Source: Pseudomonas sp. SORT22 (GTDB lineage: Bacteria; Pseudomonadota; Gammaproteobacteria; Pseudomonadales; Pseudomonadaceae). Taken from it: 64,000 bases of DNA. Location of the stretch: positions 5,580,501 through 5,644,500 of the forward strand of contig NZ_CP071007.1 in NCBI RefSeq assembly GCF_018417635.1, in the 5' to 3' direction. Positions 52,981-64,000 of the stretch are shown piece after piece. Position 1 is the stretch's first letter. Each line of letters begins with the position of its first letter. A program made the position numbers and the translations under genes. The notes under the pieces are model-generated. The model had not been told where the DNA came from. It saw only the letters and a list, made by a program, of their open reading frames with translations, and searched no databases.

Positions 52981-53424
52981 ATGTCTTCATTGATTCGCGC
53001 CGCTGTCCTCGGCCTGGCCCTGGCGGGCCTGGCTGGCTGTACCTCAAAGCCGGTACTGACCCCGCAAGAGCAACTTGTGGTCGGCCACAACTACAGCCAC
53101 GAGCAAGTGCAGCAGGCCATCCTCAAGGCCGTCGCCGAGCGCGGCTGGACCGCACGCACGGTCAGCCCGAACCTGATCCAGGCCGACATCCTGGTGCGCA
53201 ATACCTTCTATGCCGCCATCGACATCCGCTACAGCGTCAGCAACTTTCGCATCAACTACCGCGACAGCCGCGAGCTGGGTTACAAGAACGGCAAGATTCA
53301 CCGTAATTACAACCGTTGGGTGAACAACCTCGACAAAAGCATCCTGCAAGAGCTGAACAGGATGGAAGCGCAAAACATGGTGCAACGCGCCATCAACGAA
53401 CAGCACTCGAACACTGTCAAATAA
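52981..53424 (+). CDS. Small lipoprotein of unknown function
   Basis: 147 residues with lipobox LAGC (Cys20) after MSSLIRAAVLGLALAG. The mature part has the pattern HEQVQQAILKAVAERGW ... VRNTFYAAIDIRYSVSNFRINY, resembling small BamC/lipoprotein-like alpha-beta folds. GGAGAGAAAGGA precedes the ATG. Same direction, 25 bases after KS 2, so probably cotranscribed. No function assigned. Confidence 0.8.
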   Translation: MSSLIRAAVLGLALAGLAGCTSKPVLTPQEQLVVGHNYSHEQVQQAILKAVAERGWTARTVSPNLIQADILVRNTFYAAIDIRYSVSNFRINYRDSRELGYKNGKIHRNYNRWVNNLDKSILQELNRMEAQNMVQRAINEQHSNTVK

Positions 53425-53439
53425 TCAAGGAACGACACA

Positions 53440-53886
53440 ATGCGTCTGAAAACCTGGACCGCCACCGCCACTTTGCTGCTCTGCGCCCTGCCCGGCCTGA
53501 GCCAGGCTCGCGACACCACTCACTACCTGCCGTTCGAGAAAGTCGTGGCGCAGATGACCGCCGAGAACAAGCTCGACGGTTCGGTGAAGTTCTACCTGGC
53601 CGGCGTGCAGCCAAAAGGCAAGGTCACCGTGGTCAGCCCGGCGGCGATCACCAACAAGAAGACCAACGCTTTCAACAAGTCTGATGAAGCGGCCTGCGAA
53701 TGGGCCCTGCAATCGGCGCTGCTGACCATGCAGGACGCCGCGCGCAAGGTCGGCGCCAACGCCGTGACCAACATCAGCAGCTACTACAAGCGCAACGAGC
53801 GCAAGGACGCCACCACCTACGAATGCCACGCCGGCGCAGTCATGGCGGGCGTTGCACTGAAGGGCGACCTGGCCAAGGTCCAGTAA
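53440..53886 (+). CDS. Small periplasmic protein, often mislabelled excinuclease ATPase subunit
   Basis: 148 residues with signal peptide MRLKTWTATATLLLCALPGLSQA. The mature protein has two cysteines (AACEWALQSALL and TYECHAG) that could form a disulfide, and the stretch ARKVGANAVTNISSYYKRN recalls the YbjQ-like fold. It is sometimes named after UvrA in databases, which the absence of any ATPase motif rules out. Last gene of the aryl polyene operon, 15 bases after the lipoprotein. Function unknown. Confidence 0.8.
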   Translation: MRLKTWTATATLLLCALPGLSQARDTTHYLPFEKVVAQMTAENKLDGSVKFYLAGVQPKGKVTVVSPAAITNKKTNAFNKSDEAACEWALQSALLTMQDAARKVGANAVTNISSYYKRNERKDATTYECHAGAVMAGVALKGDLAKVQ

Positions 53887-53896
53887 CTCAGCTGCG

Positions 53897-54787
53897 TTAC
53901 AGGGCTTGCCGGGTCAACAGCTCGGCAAACGCCCTGGCCATCGCCGACGGCGCAGCGCGGCGCTGCACCAGCCACACCGCCGTCACCGCGTCGTCGTCAA
54001 GCAAGGTCCGGTACACCACGCCATCGATACGCATGCGCTGGAACGAAGCCGGCAACACCGATACCCCCAACCCCGCAGCCACCAGGCCGATGATGGTCAT
54101 CGCCTCCCCCGCCTCCTGGGCAAAATGCGGACTGAACCCGGCCTGACGCGCCAGGCTCAGCAGTTGCGCATGCAAGCCACTGCCGTAGCTACGCGGAAAA
54201 AACACAAAGGGTTCGTGGGCCAGCTCGGCCATATGCACCCCGGCTTCGCTGCCCTCGGCCAACGGGTGAGCGGCATTGATCACCGCCACCAGCGGCTCGC
54301 GAAACAGCTCGACGGCATTCAGGCTCTCGGGCAACGCCAACGGCCGCATCAGGCCGACTTCGATCGACTCGTCGAGCAAGGCATCGGCCACGTCGCGGCT
54401 GCTCATCTCCTTGAGGTTCAGGTGCACGGCCGGGAAGCGCTGGCGAAAGGCGTGAATGGCCTTGGGAATGCTCGAATTGAACGGCGCCGACGAAGTGAAG
54501 CCGATCTTCATCTCGCCCAGCTCGCCCAATTGCGCGCGCCGGGCGACATCGGCGGCCTTGTCGACCTGCGCCAGCACCAGCCGCGCCTCTTCAAGGAATA
54601 GCCGCCCGGCCTCGCTGAGCTCGACCCGACGATTGGTACGCTCGAACAGGCGCGCCCCCAGCTCCTGCTCCAGGGCCTGAATTTGCTGGCTCAACGGTGG
54701 TTGGGAGATCCCCAGGTTCTGCGCCGCCCGGCCAAAATGCAGCTCTTCGGCGACGGCAATGAAGTAGCGCAGGTGACGCAATTCCAT
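53897..54787 (-). CDS. LysR-family transcriptional regulator
   Basis: 296 residues. N-terminal winged helix-turn-helix (MELRHLRYFIAVAEELHFGR, then NLGISQPPLSQQIQALEQEL) is followed by the two-lobed LysR effector domain (KIGFTSSAPFNSSIPKAI, FVFFPRSYGSGLHAQLL). Divergent from the MFS gene across 120 bases, the usual arrangement for a regulator and its target. The gap contains a perfect AATGATCATT palindrome at 54841-54850. Convergent with the end of the aryl polyene operon; no sign that it controls it. Confidence 0.94.
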   Translation of the reverse strand: MELRHLRYFIAVAEELHFGRAAQNLGISQPPLSQQIQALEQELGARLFERTNRRVELSEAGRLFLEEARLVLAQVDKAADVARRAQLGELGEMKIGFTSSAPFNSSIPKAIHAFRQRFPAVHLNLKEMSSRDVADALLDESIEVGLMRPLALPESLNAVELFREPLVAVINAAHPLAEGSEAGVHMAELAHEPFVFFPRSYGSGLHAQLLSLARQAGFSPHFAQEAGEAMTIIGLVAAGLGVSVLPASFQRMRIDGVVYRTLLDDDAVTAVWLVQRRAAPSAMARAFAELLTRQAL

Positions 54788-54907
54788 GGCGGCTCCAATA
54801 GGTCGTAAAACCTCTTAAACAGGTCGAACAATATATTGGAAATGATCATTAGCCAGCTATATGCTTTTTTCACTGCCTGACAGGCCGTAGCGCCCCCGAG
54901 GTCACCC

Positions 54908-56170
54908 GTGAAAACTGCTGTTGCGCCACACGCCCACGAATTGCCCCCTGCTCCGCTGGACGAAATCGTCGCCACCCTCAACGAAAGCTGGATCGAAAAA
55001 GGCACCCCGGCCTTTTTGCGCACCGTACTGGCGCTGTTCTGCGGCGGCTTTGCCACCTTTGCCCTGTTGTATTGCGTACAGCCGATGATGCCGCTGCTGT
55101 CGCAGGAATTTTCCATCAGTGCCGCGCAGAGCAGCCTGATCCTCTCGGTGTCCACCGGCATGCTGGCCTTCGGGCTGCTGATCACCGGGCCGATTTCCGA
55201 CCGCATCGGGCGCAAGCCAGTGATGGTCTTCGCCCTGTTCTGCGCCGCGCTGTGCACCATCGTCAGCGCCCTGATGCCCAGCTGGCACGGCGTGCTGCTG
55301 ACCCGCGCGCTGCTCGGGTTGTCGCTCAGCGGCCTGGCGGCGGTAGCCATGACCTACCTGAGCGAAGAGATCCACCCCCAGCACATTGGCCTGGCCATGG
55401 GCCTGTACATCGGTGGCAATGCCATCGGCGGCATGAGCGGGCGGCTGATCACCGGGGTACTGATCGACTTCGTCAGCTGGCACACGGCGATGTTGGTGAT
55501 CGGTGGCCTGGCGCTGATTGCTGCGGCGGTGTTCTGGAAGATCCTCCCCGAATCGCGCAACTTCCGCCCGCGCTCGCTGCACCCGCGCAGCCTGCTCGAC
55601 GGCTTTACCCTGCACTTTCGCGATGCAGGCTTGCCGTGGCTGTTCCTTGAAGCCTTCCTGCTGATGGGCGCGTTCGTCACCCTGTTCAACTACATCGGCT
55701 ATCGCCTGCTGGCCGAACCCTATCACATGAGCCAGGCGCTGGTCGGGCTGCTGTCGGTGGTGTACCTGTCGGGCATCTACAGCTCGGCGCAGATCGGCGC
55801 CCTGGCCGACAAGCTGGGCCGGCGCAAGGTGTTCTGGGCAACCATTTTGCTGATGTTCAGCGGCTTGTTGATGACCCTGCTCAGCCCCTTGGCGCTGATT
55901 ATCGTCGGCATGCTGGTGTTCACCTTCGGCTTTTTCGGCGCGCATTCGGTGGCCAGCAGCTGGATCGGCCGCCGGGCGACCAAGGCCAAGGGCCAGGCGT
56001 CGTCGTTGTACCTGTTCAGTTACTACGCGGGGTCGAGTGTGGCGGGTACAGCGGGCGGGGTGTTCTGGCATCAGGCGGGGTGGAACGGCATCGGCCTGTT
56101 CATTGGCAGCTTGCTGGTGGTGGCGTTGCTGGTGGCGGTGCACCTGAGCCGGTTGCCGGCCAAGGCCTGA
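54908..56170 (+). CDS. MFS transporter (YnfM/arabinose-efflux-like)
   Basis: 420 residues from GTG 54908, which has GAGG six bases upstream. Twelve hydrophobic segments; the loop GPISDRIGRKPVMVF is the MFS A-motif, and a second one occurs as GALADKLGRRKVFWA. The N-terminal 38 residues are soluble. Probably a drug or metabolite exporter controlled by the divergent LysR regulator; substrate unknown. Confidence 0.92.
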   Translation: MKTAVAPHAHELPPAPLDEIVATLNESWIEKGTPAFLRTVLALFCGGFATFALLYCVQPMMPLLSQEFSISAAQSSLILSVSTGMLAFGLLITGPISDRIGRKPVMVFALFCAALCTIVSALMPSWHGVLLTRALLGLSLSGLAAVAMTYLSEEIHPQHIGLAMGLYIGGNAIGGMSGRLITGVLIDFVSWHTAMLVIGGLALIAAAVFWKILPESRNFRPRSLHPRSLLDGFTLHFRDAGLPWLFLEAFLLMGAFVTLFNYIGYRLLAEPYHMSQALVGLLSVVYLSGIYSSAQIGALADKLGRRKVFWATILLMFSGLLMTLLSPLALIIVGMLVFTFGFFGAHSVASSWIGRRATKAKGQASSLYLFSYYAGSSVAGTAGGVFWHQAGWNGIGLFIGSLLVVALLVAVHLSRLPAKA

Positions 56171-56177
56171 AATGCAA

Positions 56178-56207
56178 ATCGCGGGGCGACCCGACTTGCC
56201 CCGCGAT
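56178..56207. repeat. REP-type palindromic element
   Basis: ATCGCGGGGC and GCCCCGCGAT are perfect arms around a 10-base loop, lying between the stop codons of two convergent genes, where the hairpin may serve as a terminator or mRNA-end shield. Confidence 0.85.
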
Positions 56208-56214
56208 GCATTGT

Positions 56215-56562
56215 TTAGTTGATCACTTCAACCAGGTCGACATCCACTTCACGGCTCATCAGGTGCTTCTCGACTTCACCGGTCAGCTTGACCTTGGTCT
56301 TGTCGTTGAAGGCTACTGCCGGCAGGTCTTCGTCATCGATCTCGACGGTGATGGTGCCGGTGGTGTCCTTGAACTCGTACTTGTCATCGTTGTTCACTTT
56401 CTTGATGACGTAGCCTTGCAGCACAACCGGGGTGTCGTCAGCGGCGTCATTGGCGGCAGCCACCGTGGTCACCGACTGGGCGCCAGGGCCGGTGTAGCCG
56501 GCGGCCAGGGCAGCGGTGCTGAACAGCGGGGCAAGCAGCAGAGCGAGGTAACGGGTTTTCAT
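56215..56562 (-). CDS. YgiW/YdeI-family periplasmic OB-fold protein
   Basis: 115 residues with signal peptide (MKTRYLALLLAPLFSTAALA). The mature region GYTGPGAQSVTTVA ... PVVLQGYVIKKVNNDDKYEF ... TITVEIDDEDLPAV is the bacterial OB-fold (BOF) family. Members are linked to stress tolerance, for example to peroxide, acid or metals. It has no partner genes here. Confidence 0.93.
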   Translation of the reverse strand: MKTRYLALLLAPLFSTAALAAGYTGPGAQSVTTVAAANDAADDTPVVLQGYVIKKVNNDDKYEFKDTTGTITVEIDDEDLPAVAFNDKTKVKLTGEVEKHLMSREVDVDLVEVIN

Positions 56563-56630
56563 GGTGAAGATCCTGTCTGGGTTTCGATGGAGCCAGATTA
56601 CCCATGCAGGCTGAATTGAACCTTAATAGC

Positions 56631-56658
56631 AAAACGCCCGGCATAGGCCGGGCGTTTT
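56631..56658 (-). terminator. Terminator after hemE
   Basis: A perfect hairpin AAAACGCCCGGC-ATA-(G)GCCGGGCGTTTT lies 17 bases beyond the hemE stop on the minus strand, with T residues after the stem on that strand. Confidence 0.9.
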
Positions 56659-56674
56659 CGTGTTGCAGCGCTGC

Positions 56675-57739
56675 TTACTGGTGGTATTGCGCCGACAGCT
56701 CGTGCACAGCGTTGATGAACGCGCCGGCGTGCTCCGGATCAACCTCGGGGGTGATGCCGTGGCCAAGGTTGAACACATGACCGCTGCCCTTGCCGTAGCT
56801 GGCGAGGATGCGCCCGACTTCGGCACGAATGGCCTCTGGCTTGGCGTACAGCACGGTCGGGTCCATGTTGCCCTGCAGGGCAACCTTGCTGCCGACGCGC
56901 TGGCGCGCTTCGCCGATGTCGCAGGTCCAGTCCAGGCCCAGGGCATCAGCGCCGGCATCGGCGATGCTTTCCAGCCACAGGCCGCCGTTCTTGGTGAAGA
57001 GAATGACCGGCACCTTGCGCCCTTCGTGCTCGCGGATCAGGCCGCTGACGATCTTGCGCATGTAGGCCAGGGAGAACTCCTGGTAGGCCGCCGCCGACAG
57101 GTTGCCGCCCCAGGTGTCGAAGATCTGCACCGCTTGTGCGCCGGCGAGGATCTGCCCGTTGAGGTAGCTGATGACCGACTGCGCGAGTTTGTCGAGCAGC
57201 AGGTGCATGGCCTGCGGATTGTCGTAGAGCATGGCCTTGGTCTTGCGGAAGTCTTTCGACGAGCCGCCTTCGACCATGTAGGTGGCCAGCGTCCAGGGGC
57301 TGCCGGAGAAGCCGATCAGCGGCACGCGGCCGTTGAGCTCGCGGCGGATGGTGCTGACCGCGTCCATGACGTAGCCCAGGTCCTTTTGCGGATCAGGGAT
57401 CGGCAGCGCCTCGATATCGGCCAGGGTGCTGACGACCTTCTTGAAGCGCGGGCCTTCGCCGGTTTCGAAATACAGGCCCTGGCCCATGGCGTCGGGGATG
57501 GTGAGGATGTCCGAGAACAGGATCGCGGCGTCCAGCGGGTAGCGGTCCAGCGGCTGCAGGGTGACCTCGCAGGCAAACTGCGGGTTCATGCACAGGCTCA
57601 TGAAGTCGCCGGCCTTGGCGCGGCTGGCGCGGTATTCCGGCAGGTAGCGGCCGGCCTGGCGCATCATCCACACCGGGGTGACGTCTACGGGTTGCTTGAG
57701 CAGGGCGCGCAGAAAACGATCGTTCTTCAAGGCAGTCAT
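56675..57739 (-). CDS. hemE: Uroporphyrinogen decarboxylase
   Basis: Cytosolic enzyme of haem synthesis that converts uroporphyrinogen III to coproporphyrinogen III by four decarboxylations. 354 residues, the normal length. The substrate-binding signature [16 protein letters not shown] is at residues about 21-36, followed by [13 protein letters not shown] with the catalytic Asp, and [16 protein letters not shown]. It stands as a single gene with its own terminator, located downstream of gltD as in other Pseudomonas. Confidence 0.98.
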   Translation of the reverse strand: MTALKNDRFLRALLKQPVDVTPVWMMRQAGRYLPEYRASRAKAGDFMSLCMNPQFACEVTLQPLDRYPLDAAILFSDILTIPDAMGQGLYFETGEGPRFKKVVSTLADIEALPIPDPQKDLGYVMDAVSTIRRELNGRVPLIGFSGSPWTLATYMVEGGSSKDFRKTKAMLYDNPQAMHLLLDKLAQSVISYLNGQILAGAQAVQIFDTWGGNLSAAAYQEFSLAYMRKIVSGLIREHEGRKVPVILFTKNGGLWLESIADAGADALGLDWTCDIGEARQRVGSKVALQGNMDPTVLYAKPEAIRAEVGRILASYGKGSGHVFNLGHGITPEVDPEHAGAFINAVHELSAQYHQ

Positions 57740-57856
57740 GTCGGCATCCGGAAAAAAAGTGGGGGCATTTTCTCAGAGCCCAACGTAAAAGGCACGGTAT
57801 CAACCGTGCCTTTTGTCTATCGACTTGTGACAGGTCAATAGATTTTGTTGAATTCA

Positions 57857-57911
57857 TCGCGGGTCAAGCCCGCTCCTACACAGGTTCTGTAGGAGCGGGC
57901 TTGTCCCGCGA
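57857..57911. repeat. REP-type palindromic element
   Basis: TCGCGGGTCAAGCCCGCTCC pairs with GGAGCGGGCTTGTCCCGCGA around CTACA...TGTAG, giving a long, almost perfect stem between hemE and gltD. Its right end is eight bases from the gltD stop codon. Confidence 0.9.
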
Positions 57912-57918
57912 AGCTGTT

Positions 57919-59453
<1,535 letters not shown>

Positions 59454-59455
<2 letters not shown>

Positions 59456-62400
59456 ACTGCGGGTTGGCACGGGTGCTGGACAGCAGGTTCTTCAGGTTGG
59501 CCGCCTTCGGCTTGACCAGCCAGAAGCGCCGCACGTAATCGTCCAGGTTTTCCCAGAGCTCACGACCCCATTCGCTGTTGGTTTCTTCGACGTATTCAGC
59601 CAGCACGCGCTGCAGGTGGCTGCGATAAGCCTCCATGGCCTCGCCACTGATGCGCTGGATCTCGACCAGTTCGTGGTTGAGCTTGTCGACGAAGCTGTTG
59701 TCCATGTCCAGCACGTAGGCAAAACCACCGGTCATGCCCGAGCCGAAGTTGTAACCGGTCTTGCCCAGAACGCAGACAAAGCCACCGGTCATGTACTCAC
59801 AGCAGTGATCGCCCGTGCCCTCGACAATCGCGTGGGCACCGGAGTTGCGCACGGCAAAGCGCTCGCCCGCGGTACCGGCGGCGAACAGCTTGCCGCCCGT
59901 GGCACCATACAGGCAGGTGTTACCGATGATGGCGCTGTGCTGGGTGGCGAACGGGCTGCCCGCAGGCGGCACAATCACCAGCTTGCCACCGGTCATGCCT
60001 TTGCCGACGTAGTCGTTGGCATCGCCTTCGAGGTACATGTTCAGGCCACCGGCGTTCCACACCCCGAAGCTCTGCCCGGCAGTGCCCTTGAAGCGGAAAG
60101 TGATCGGTGCCTTGGCCATGCCCTGGTTGCCGTGCAGACGGGCGATTTCGCCGGAGATCCGCGCGCCGATGGAGCGGTCGCAGTTGCAGATGTCCAGCTC
60201 GAACTCCGCGCCCGACAGGTCGCGAATGGCCGGCAGGGCCATGTCGACCATCTTCTCGGCCAGCACGCCCTTGTCGAACGGCGGGTTGCGGTCGACTTCG
60301 CAGAACTGCGGCTTGTCGGCCGGCACGTGTGGGCTGCCCAGCAACGGGCTGAGGTCCAGGTGTTTCTGCTTCTCGGTTTCGCCGGGGAGCATTTCCAGCA
60401 GGTCGGTACGCCCGATCAGCTCGCCGAGGCTGCGCACACCCAGCTTGGCCAGCCACTCGCGGGTTTCTTCGGCGACGTAGGTGAAGAAATTCACCACCAT
60501 GTCGACGGTGCCGATGTAGTGATCCTTGCGCAGCTTGTCGTTCTGGGTGGCGACGCCGGTGGCGCAGTTGTTCAGGTGACAGATACGCAGGTATTTGCAG
60601 CCCAGGGCGATCATCGGCGCGGTACCGAAACCGAAGCTTTCGGCGCCGAGGATGGCCGCCTTGATCACGTCGAGGCCGGTTTTCAGGCCGCCGTCGGTCT
60701 GCACCCGGACCTTGCCGCGCAAGTCGTTGCCGCGCAGGGTCTGGTGGGTTTCGGCCAGGCCCAGTTCCCACGGCGCGCCGGCGTACTTGATCGAGGTCAG
60801 CGGCGAAGCGCCGGTGCCACCGTCATAGCCGGAGATGGTGATCAGATCGGCATAGGCCTTGGCCACGCCGGCGGCGATGGTGCCAACACCGGCTTCTGCC
60901 ACCAGCTTGACCGAGACCAGCGCCTGCGGGTTGACCTGCTTGAGGTCGAAGATCAGCTGCGAGAGGTCTTCGATCGAGTAGATGTCGTGGTGCGGCGGAG
61001 GTGAAATCAGGGTCACGCCAGGCACGGCGTAACGCAGCCGGGCGATCAGGCCGTTGACCTTGCCGCCTGGCAGCTGGCCGCCTTCACCCGGCTTGGCGCC
61101 CTGGGCAACCTTGATCTGCAGCACTTCGGCGTTGACCAGATACTCGGGAGTGACGCCAAAGCGGCCGGTGGCCACCTGCTTGATCTTCGAGCTCTTGATG
61201 GTGCCGTAGCGGGCCGGGTCTTCGCCGCCCTCACCGGAGTTGGAGCGCGCGCCCAGGCGGTTCATCGCCTCGGCCAGAGCTTCGTGAGCCTCTGGCGACA
61301 GCGCGCCGAGGGAGATACCGGCCGAGTCGAAGCGCTTGAGGATCGCTTCCAGCGGTTCGATCTCGCTCAGTTCCAGCGGCTGCTCCAGGGTTTTCACCTT
61401 GAGCAGGTCGCGGATCATCGACACCGGACGCTTGTCGACCAGTGCGGTGTATTCCTTGAACTTGGCGTAGTCGCCCTGCTGCACGGCGGCCTGCAGGGTG
61501 TTGACCACGTCCGGGTTGTAGGCGTGGTACTCGCCACCGTGGACGAACTTCAGCAGGCCACCCTGCTGGATCGGCTTGCGCGCGCTCCAGGCTTCGGCGG
61601 CGAGCAGCTTCTGCTCATTCTCGATGTCGACGAAGCGTGCGCCCTTGAGGCGGCTGGCAACGCCACGGAAGCTCAAGTTGACCACTTCTTCCGAAAGGCC
61701 GACGGCTTCGAACAGCTGTGCACCCCGGTAGGAACCGACGGTCGAGATGCCCATCTTCGAGAGGATCTTCAACAGGCCCTTGGAGATGCCCTTGCGGTAG
61801 TACTTGAAGACCTCTTCAAGATCACCGAGCACTTCGCCGGTACGGATCAGGTCGGCCAGCACTTCGTAGGCCAGATACGGGTACACCGCCGAAGCGCCGA
61901 AGCCGATCAGCACGGCAAAGTGATGCGGGTCGCGGGCGGTGGCGGTTTCCACCAGGATGTTGCTGTCGCAGCGCAAGCCCAGTTCAGTCAGGCGGTGATG
62001 CACCGCACCGACGGCCAGCGAGGCATGCACCGGCAGTTTGCCCGGGGCGATATGGCGGTCGCTCAGCACCAGCTGGGTCTTGCCGCTGCGCACGGCTTCT
62101 TCGGCCTGATCGGCGATGTTGCGCACCGCCGCTTCCAGGCCCAGGCTCTCGACGTAGTTGAGGTCGATCAACTGACGCTCGAAGCCGGGGCGGTCGAGGT
62201 TCATCAGCGAGCGCCACTTGGCGGGCGAGATCACCGGCGAGCTGAGGATCACCCGCGAGGCGTGCTCTGGGGATTCCTGGAAGATGTTGCGCTCGGCGCC
62301 CAGGCAGATCTCCAGCGACATGACGATCGCTTCACGCAGCGGATCGATCGGCGGGTTGGTGACCTGGGCGAATTGCTGGCGAAAGTAGTCGTAGGTCGAG

Positions 62401-63899
62401 CGCACGCGCTGCGAAAGAATCGCCATCGGCGTGTCGTCGCCCATCGAGCCGACCGCTTCCTGGCCTTGTTCGCCAAGCGGACGCAGCACTTGGTCACGCT
62501 CTTCGAAGGTGACCTGGAACATCTTCATATACTGCTTGAGCTGGTCAGCATCGTAGCTGGCCACGCCCTGGTCATCGCTGAGGTCGGCCTGGATGCGCAG
62601 GGCATTCTGGCGCAGCCAGCGCTTGTACGGATGGCGCGACTTGAGGCGGTTGTCGATGGCATCGGTGTCGAGGATCTGCCCGGTTTCGGTGTCCACGGCA
62701 AAGATCTGCCCCGGGCCGACCCGGCCCTTGGCGATCACGTCTTCAGGCTTGTAGTCCCACACGCCGATTTCCGACGCCAGGGTGATGTAGCCGTTCTTGG
62801 TGGTGACCCAGCGCGCCGGGCGCAGGCCGTTGCGGTCGAGCAGGCACACCGCATGGCGGCCTTCGGTCAGTACCACGCCGGCCGGGCCGTCCCATGCTTC
62901 CATGTGCATGGAGTTGTATTCGTAGAACGCGCGCAGGTCGGCGTCCATGGTCTCGACGTTCTGCCACGCCGGCGGAATGATCATGCGCACGCCGCGGAAC
63001 AGGTCGATGCCGCCGGTGACCATCAGTTCGAGCATGTTGTCCATGCTCGAGGAGTCGGAACCGACGCGGTTGACCAGCGGGCCGAGTTCTTCGAGGTCCG
63101 GGATCAGGTCGTTGGCGAACTTGGTGCGCCGCGCCTGGGCCCAGTTGCGGTTACCGGTGATGGTGTTGATCTCGCCGTTGTGGGCGAGGAAGCGGAACGG
63201 CTGCGCCAGCGGCCATTTCGGCAGGGTGTTGGTGGAGAAGCGCTGGTGGAACACGCAGATCGCGGTTTGCAGGCGCTCGTCGCTGAGGTCCGGATAGAAG
63301 GCGGCGAGGTCCGCCGGCATCATCAGGCCTTTGTAGATGATGGTTTTGTGCGAAAAGCTGCAGATGTAGTGGTCGGTGTCGGCGGCGTTGGCCACCGAAG
63401 AGCGACGACGCGAACTGAACAGCTTGATGGCGAATTCCTGATCGCTCAGGCCTTCACCGCCAATGAACACCTGCTCGATCTGCGGCAGGCGCTCCAGGGC
63501 CAGGCGGCCGAGGACGCTGGTGTCGATCGGCACTTTGCGCCAGCCCACCAGTTGCAGGCCGGCCGCGAGGATCTCGCGGTTCATGTTGGCGCGCGCGGCT
63601 TCAGCCTTGGCGTTGTCCTGATTGAAGAACACCATGCCGACCGCATATTGCTTGGGCAGCTCAGTGGCGAACTGTTCGCGGGCCACGGCACGCAGGAACT
63701 GATCGGGCTTTTGCATGAGCAGACCGCAACCGTCGCCGGTCTTGCCGTCGGCGTTGATCCCACCGCGGTGGGTCATGCAGGTCAGGGCCTGGATGGCCGT
63801 TTGCAAAAGGTGGTGGCTGGGTTCGCCCGTCATATGGGCGATCAGGCCGAAACCACAGTTATCCTTGAATTCTTCGGGATGGTACAGACCTGTTTTCAT
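59454..63899 (-). CDS. gltB: Glutamate synthase large subunit
   Basis: Makes two glutamates from glutamine and 2-oxoglutarate; together with GlnA it completes ammonium assimilation. 1,481 residues from ATG 63899. A 14-residue propeptide is expected to be removed to expose Cys15 (NCGFGLIAH), the nucleophile of the class II amidotransferase domain. The FMN synthase domain carries the 3Fe-4S cysteines in [15 protein letters not shown] (about residues 1,100-1,112), and a C-terminal GXGXG beta-helix domain follows. The frame stays open to 63965, but that extension is not like GltB. No clear strong ribosome site or promoter was recognised in the 101 bases at the window edge. Confidence 0.98.
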
Positions 63900-64000
63900 A
63901 GACACTTTCTCACCAGGTTCGCCTCTCACCAAGGCAAATCTTTTTTTAGTACAACCACTTACCATCCACGCCGAACGAATGCCAGCTTTGCGGGGGCAAT

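Noticed and set aside
63900..64000. Upstream extension of gltB to 63965
   Set aside because: The extra residues are not GltB-like, and the propeptide length from 63899 is normal.

Overview
The window is a high-GC chromosomal segment from a Pseudomonas. Protein matches recognised by eye (glutamine synthetase, BetB, NhaP2, the GltBD pair) and the gene order point to the P. putida group. No rRNA, tRNA, CRISPR array or insertion sequence was seen. Short repeat hairpins of two families sit between genes, which is typical of this genus.

Left part (1-13831): the start of thiI; glnA behind a textbook sigma-54/NtrC control region; a lipoprotein that fuses a cupin to a periplasmic chorismate mutase; and the ntrB-ntrC two-component pair. 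Next come a small membrane protein and trmL, whose start codons share one CATG, then the secB-grxC-rhodanese operon, gpmI, and the cell-envelope run envC, ctpA and a divergent polysaccharide deacetylase.

Middle (13839-33908): a very large dermonecrotic-toxin-like gene and a periplasmic substrate-binding protein. They are followed by the choline/betaine module (betT, then betI-betB-betA, with a perfect 20-bp palindrome at the betI promoter), nhaP2, mscK, selO, a small hypothetical gene and trxC. Several of these handle osmotic stress, ion balance or oxidative stress.

Accessory block (about 34.9-53.9 kb): 22 genes in one direction, nearly all overlapping or within a few bases, behind a sigma-70-like promoter. 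The set matches an aryl polyene (APE, xanthomonadin/flexirubin-like) pathway. An ammonia-lyase makes the aryl starter, and an AMP-ligase fused to a dehydratase loads and processes it. Two ACPs, two ketosynthases plus a chain-length-factor-like protein, a ketoreductase and a dehydratase build the polyene. A thioesterase, two acyltransferases and a glycosyltransferase attach it to a carrier, and LolA, MMPL and lipoprotein genes probably move it to the outer membrane. This version also carries a flavoenzyme with halogenase-type motifs, a methyltransferase and a KefB-like antiporter. An orphan ParA gene lies at its left edge.

Right part (53897-63899): a LysR regulator divergent from an MFS exporter, a YgiW-like periplasmic protein, hemE, and gltB-gltD for glutamate synthase. 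Together with glnA and ntrBC, gltBD places the two halves of the GS-GOGAT nitrogen assimilation route at the two ends of the window.
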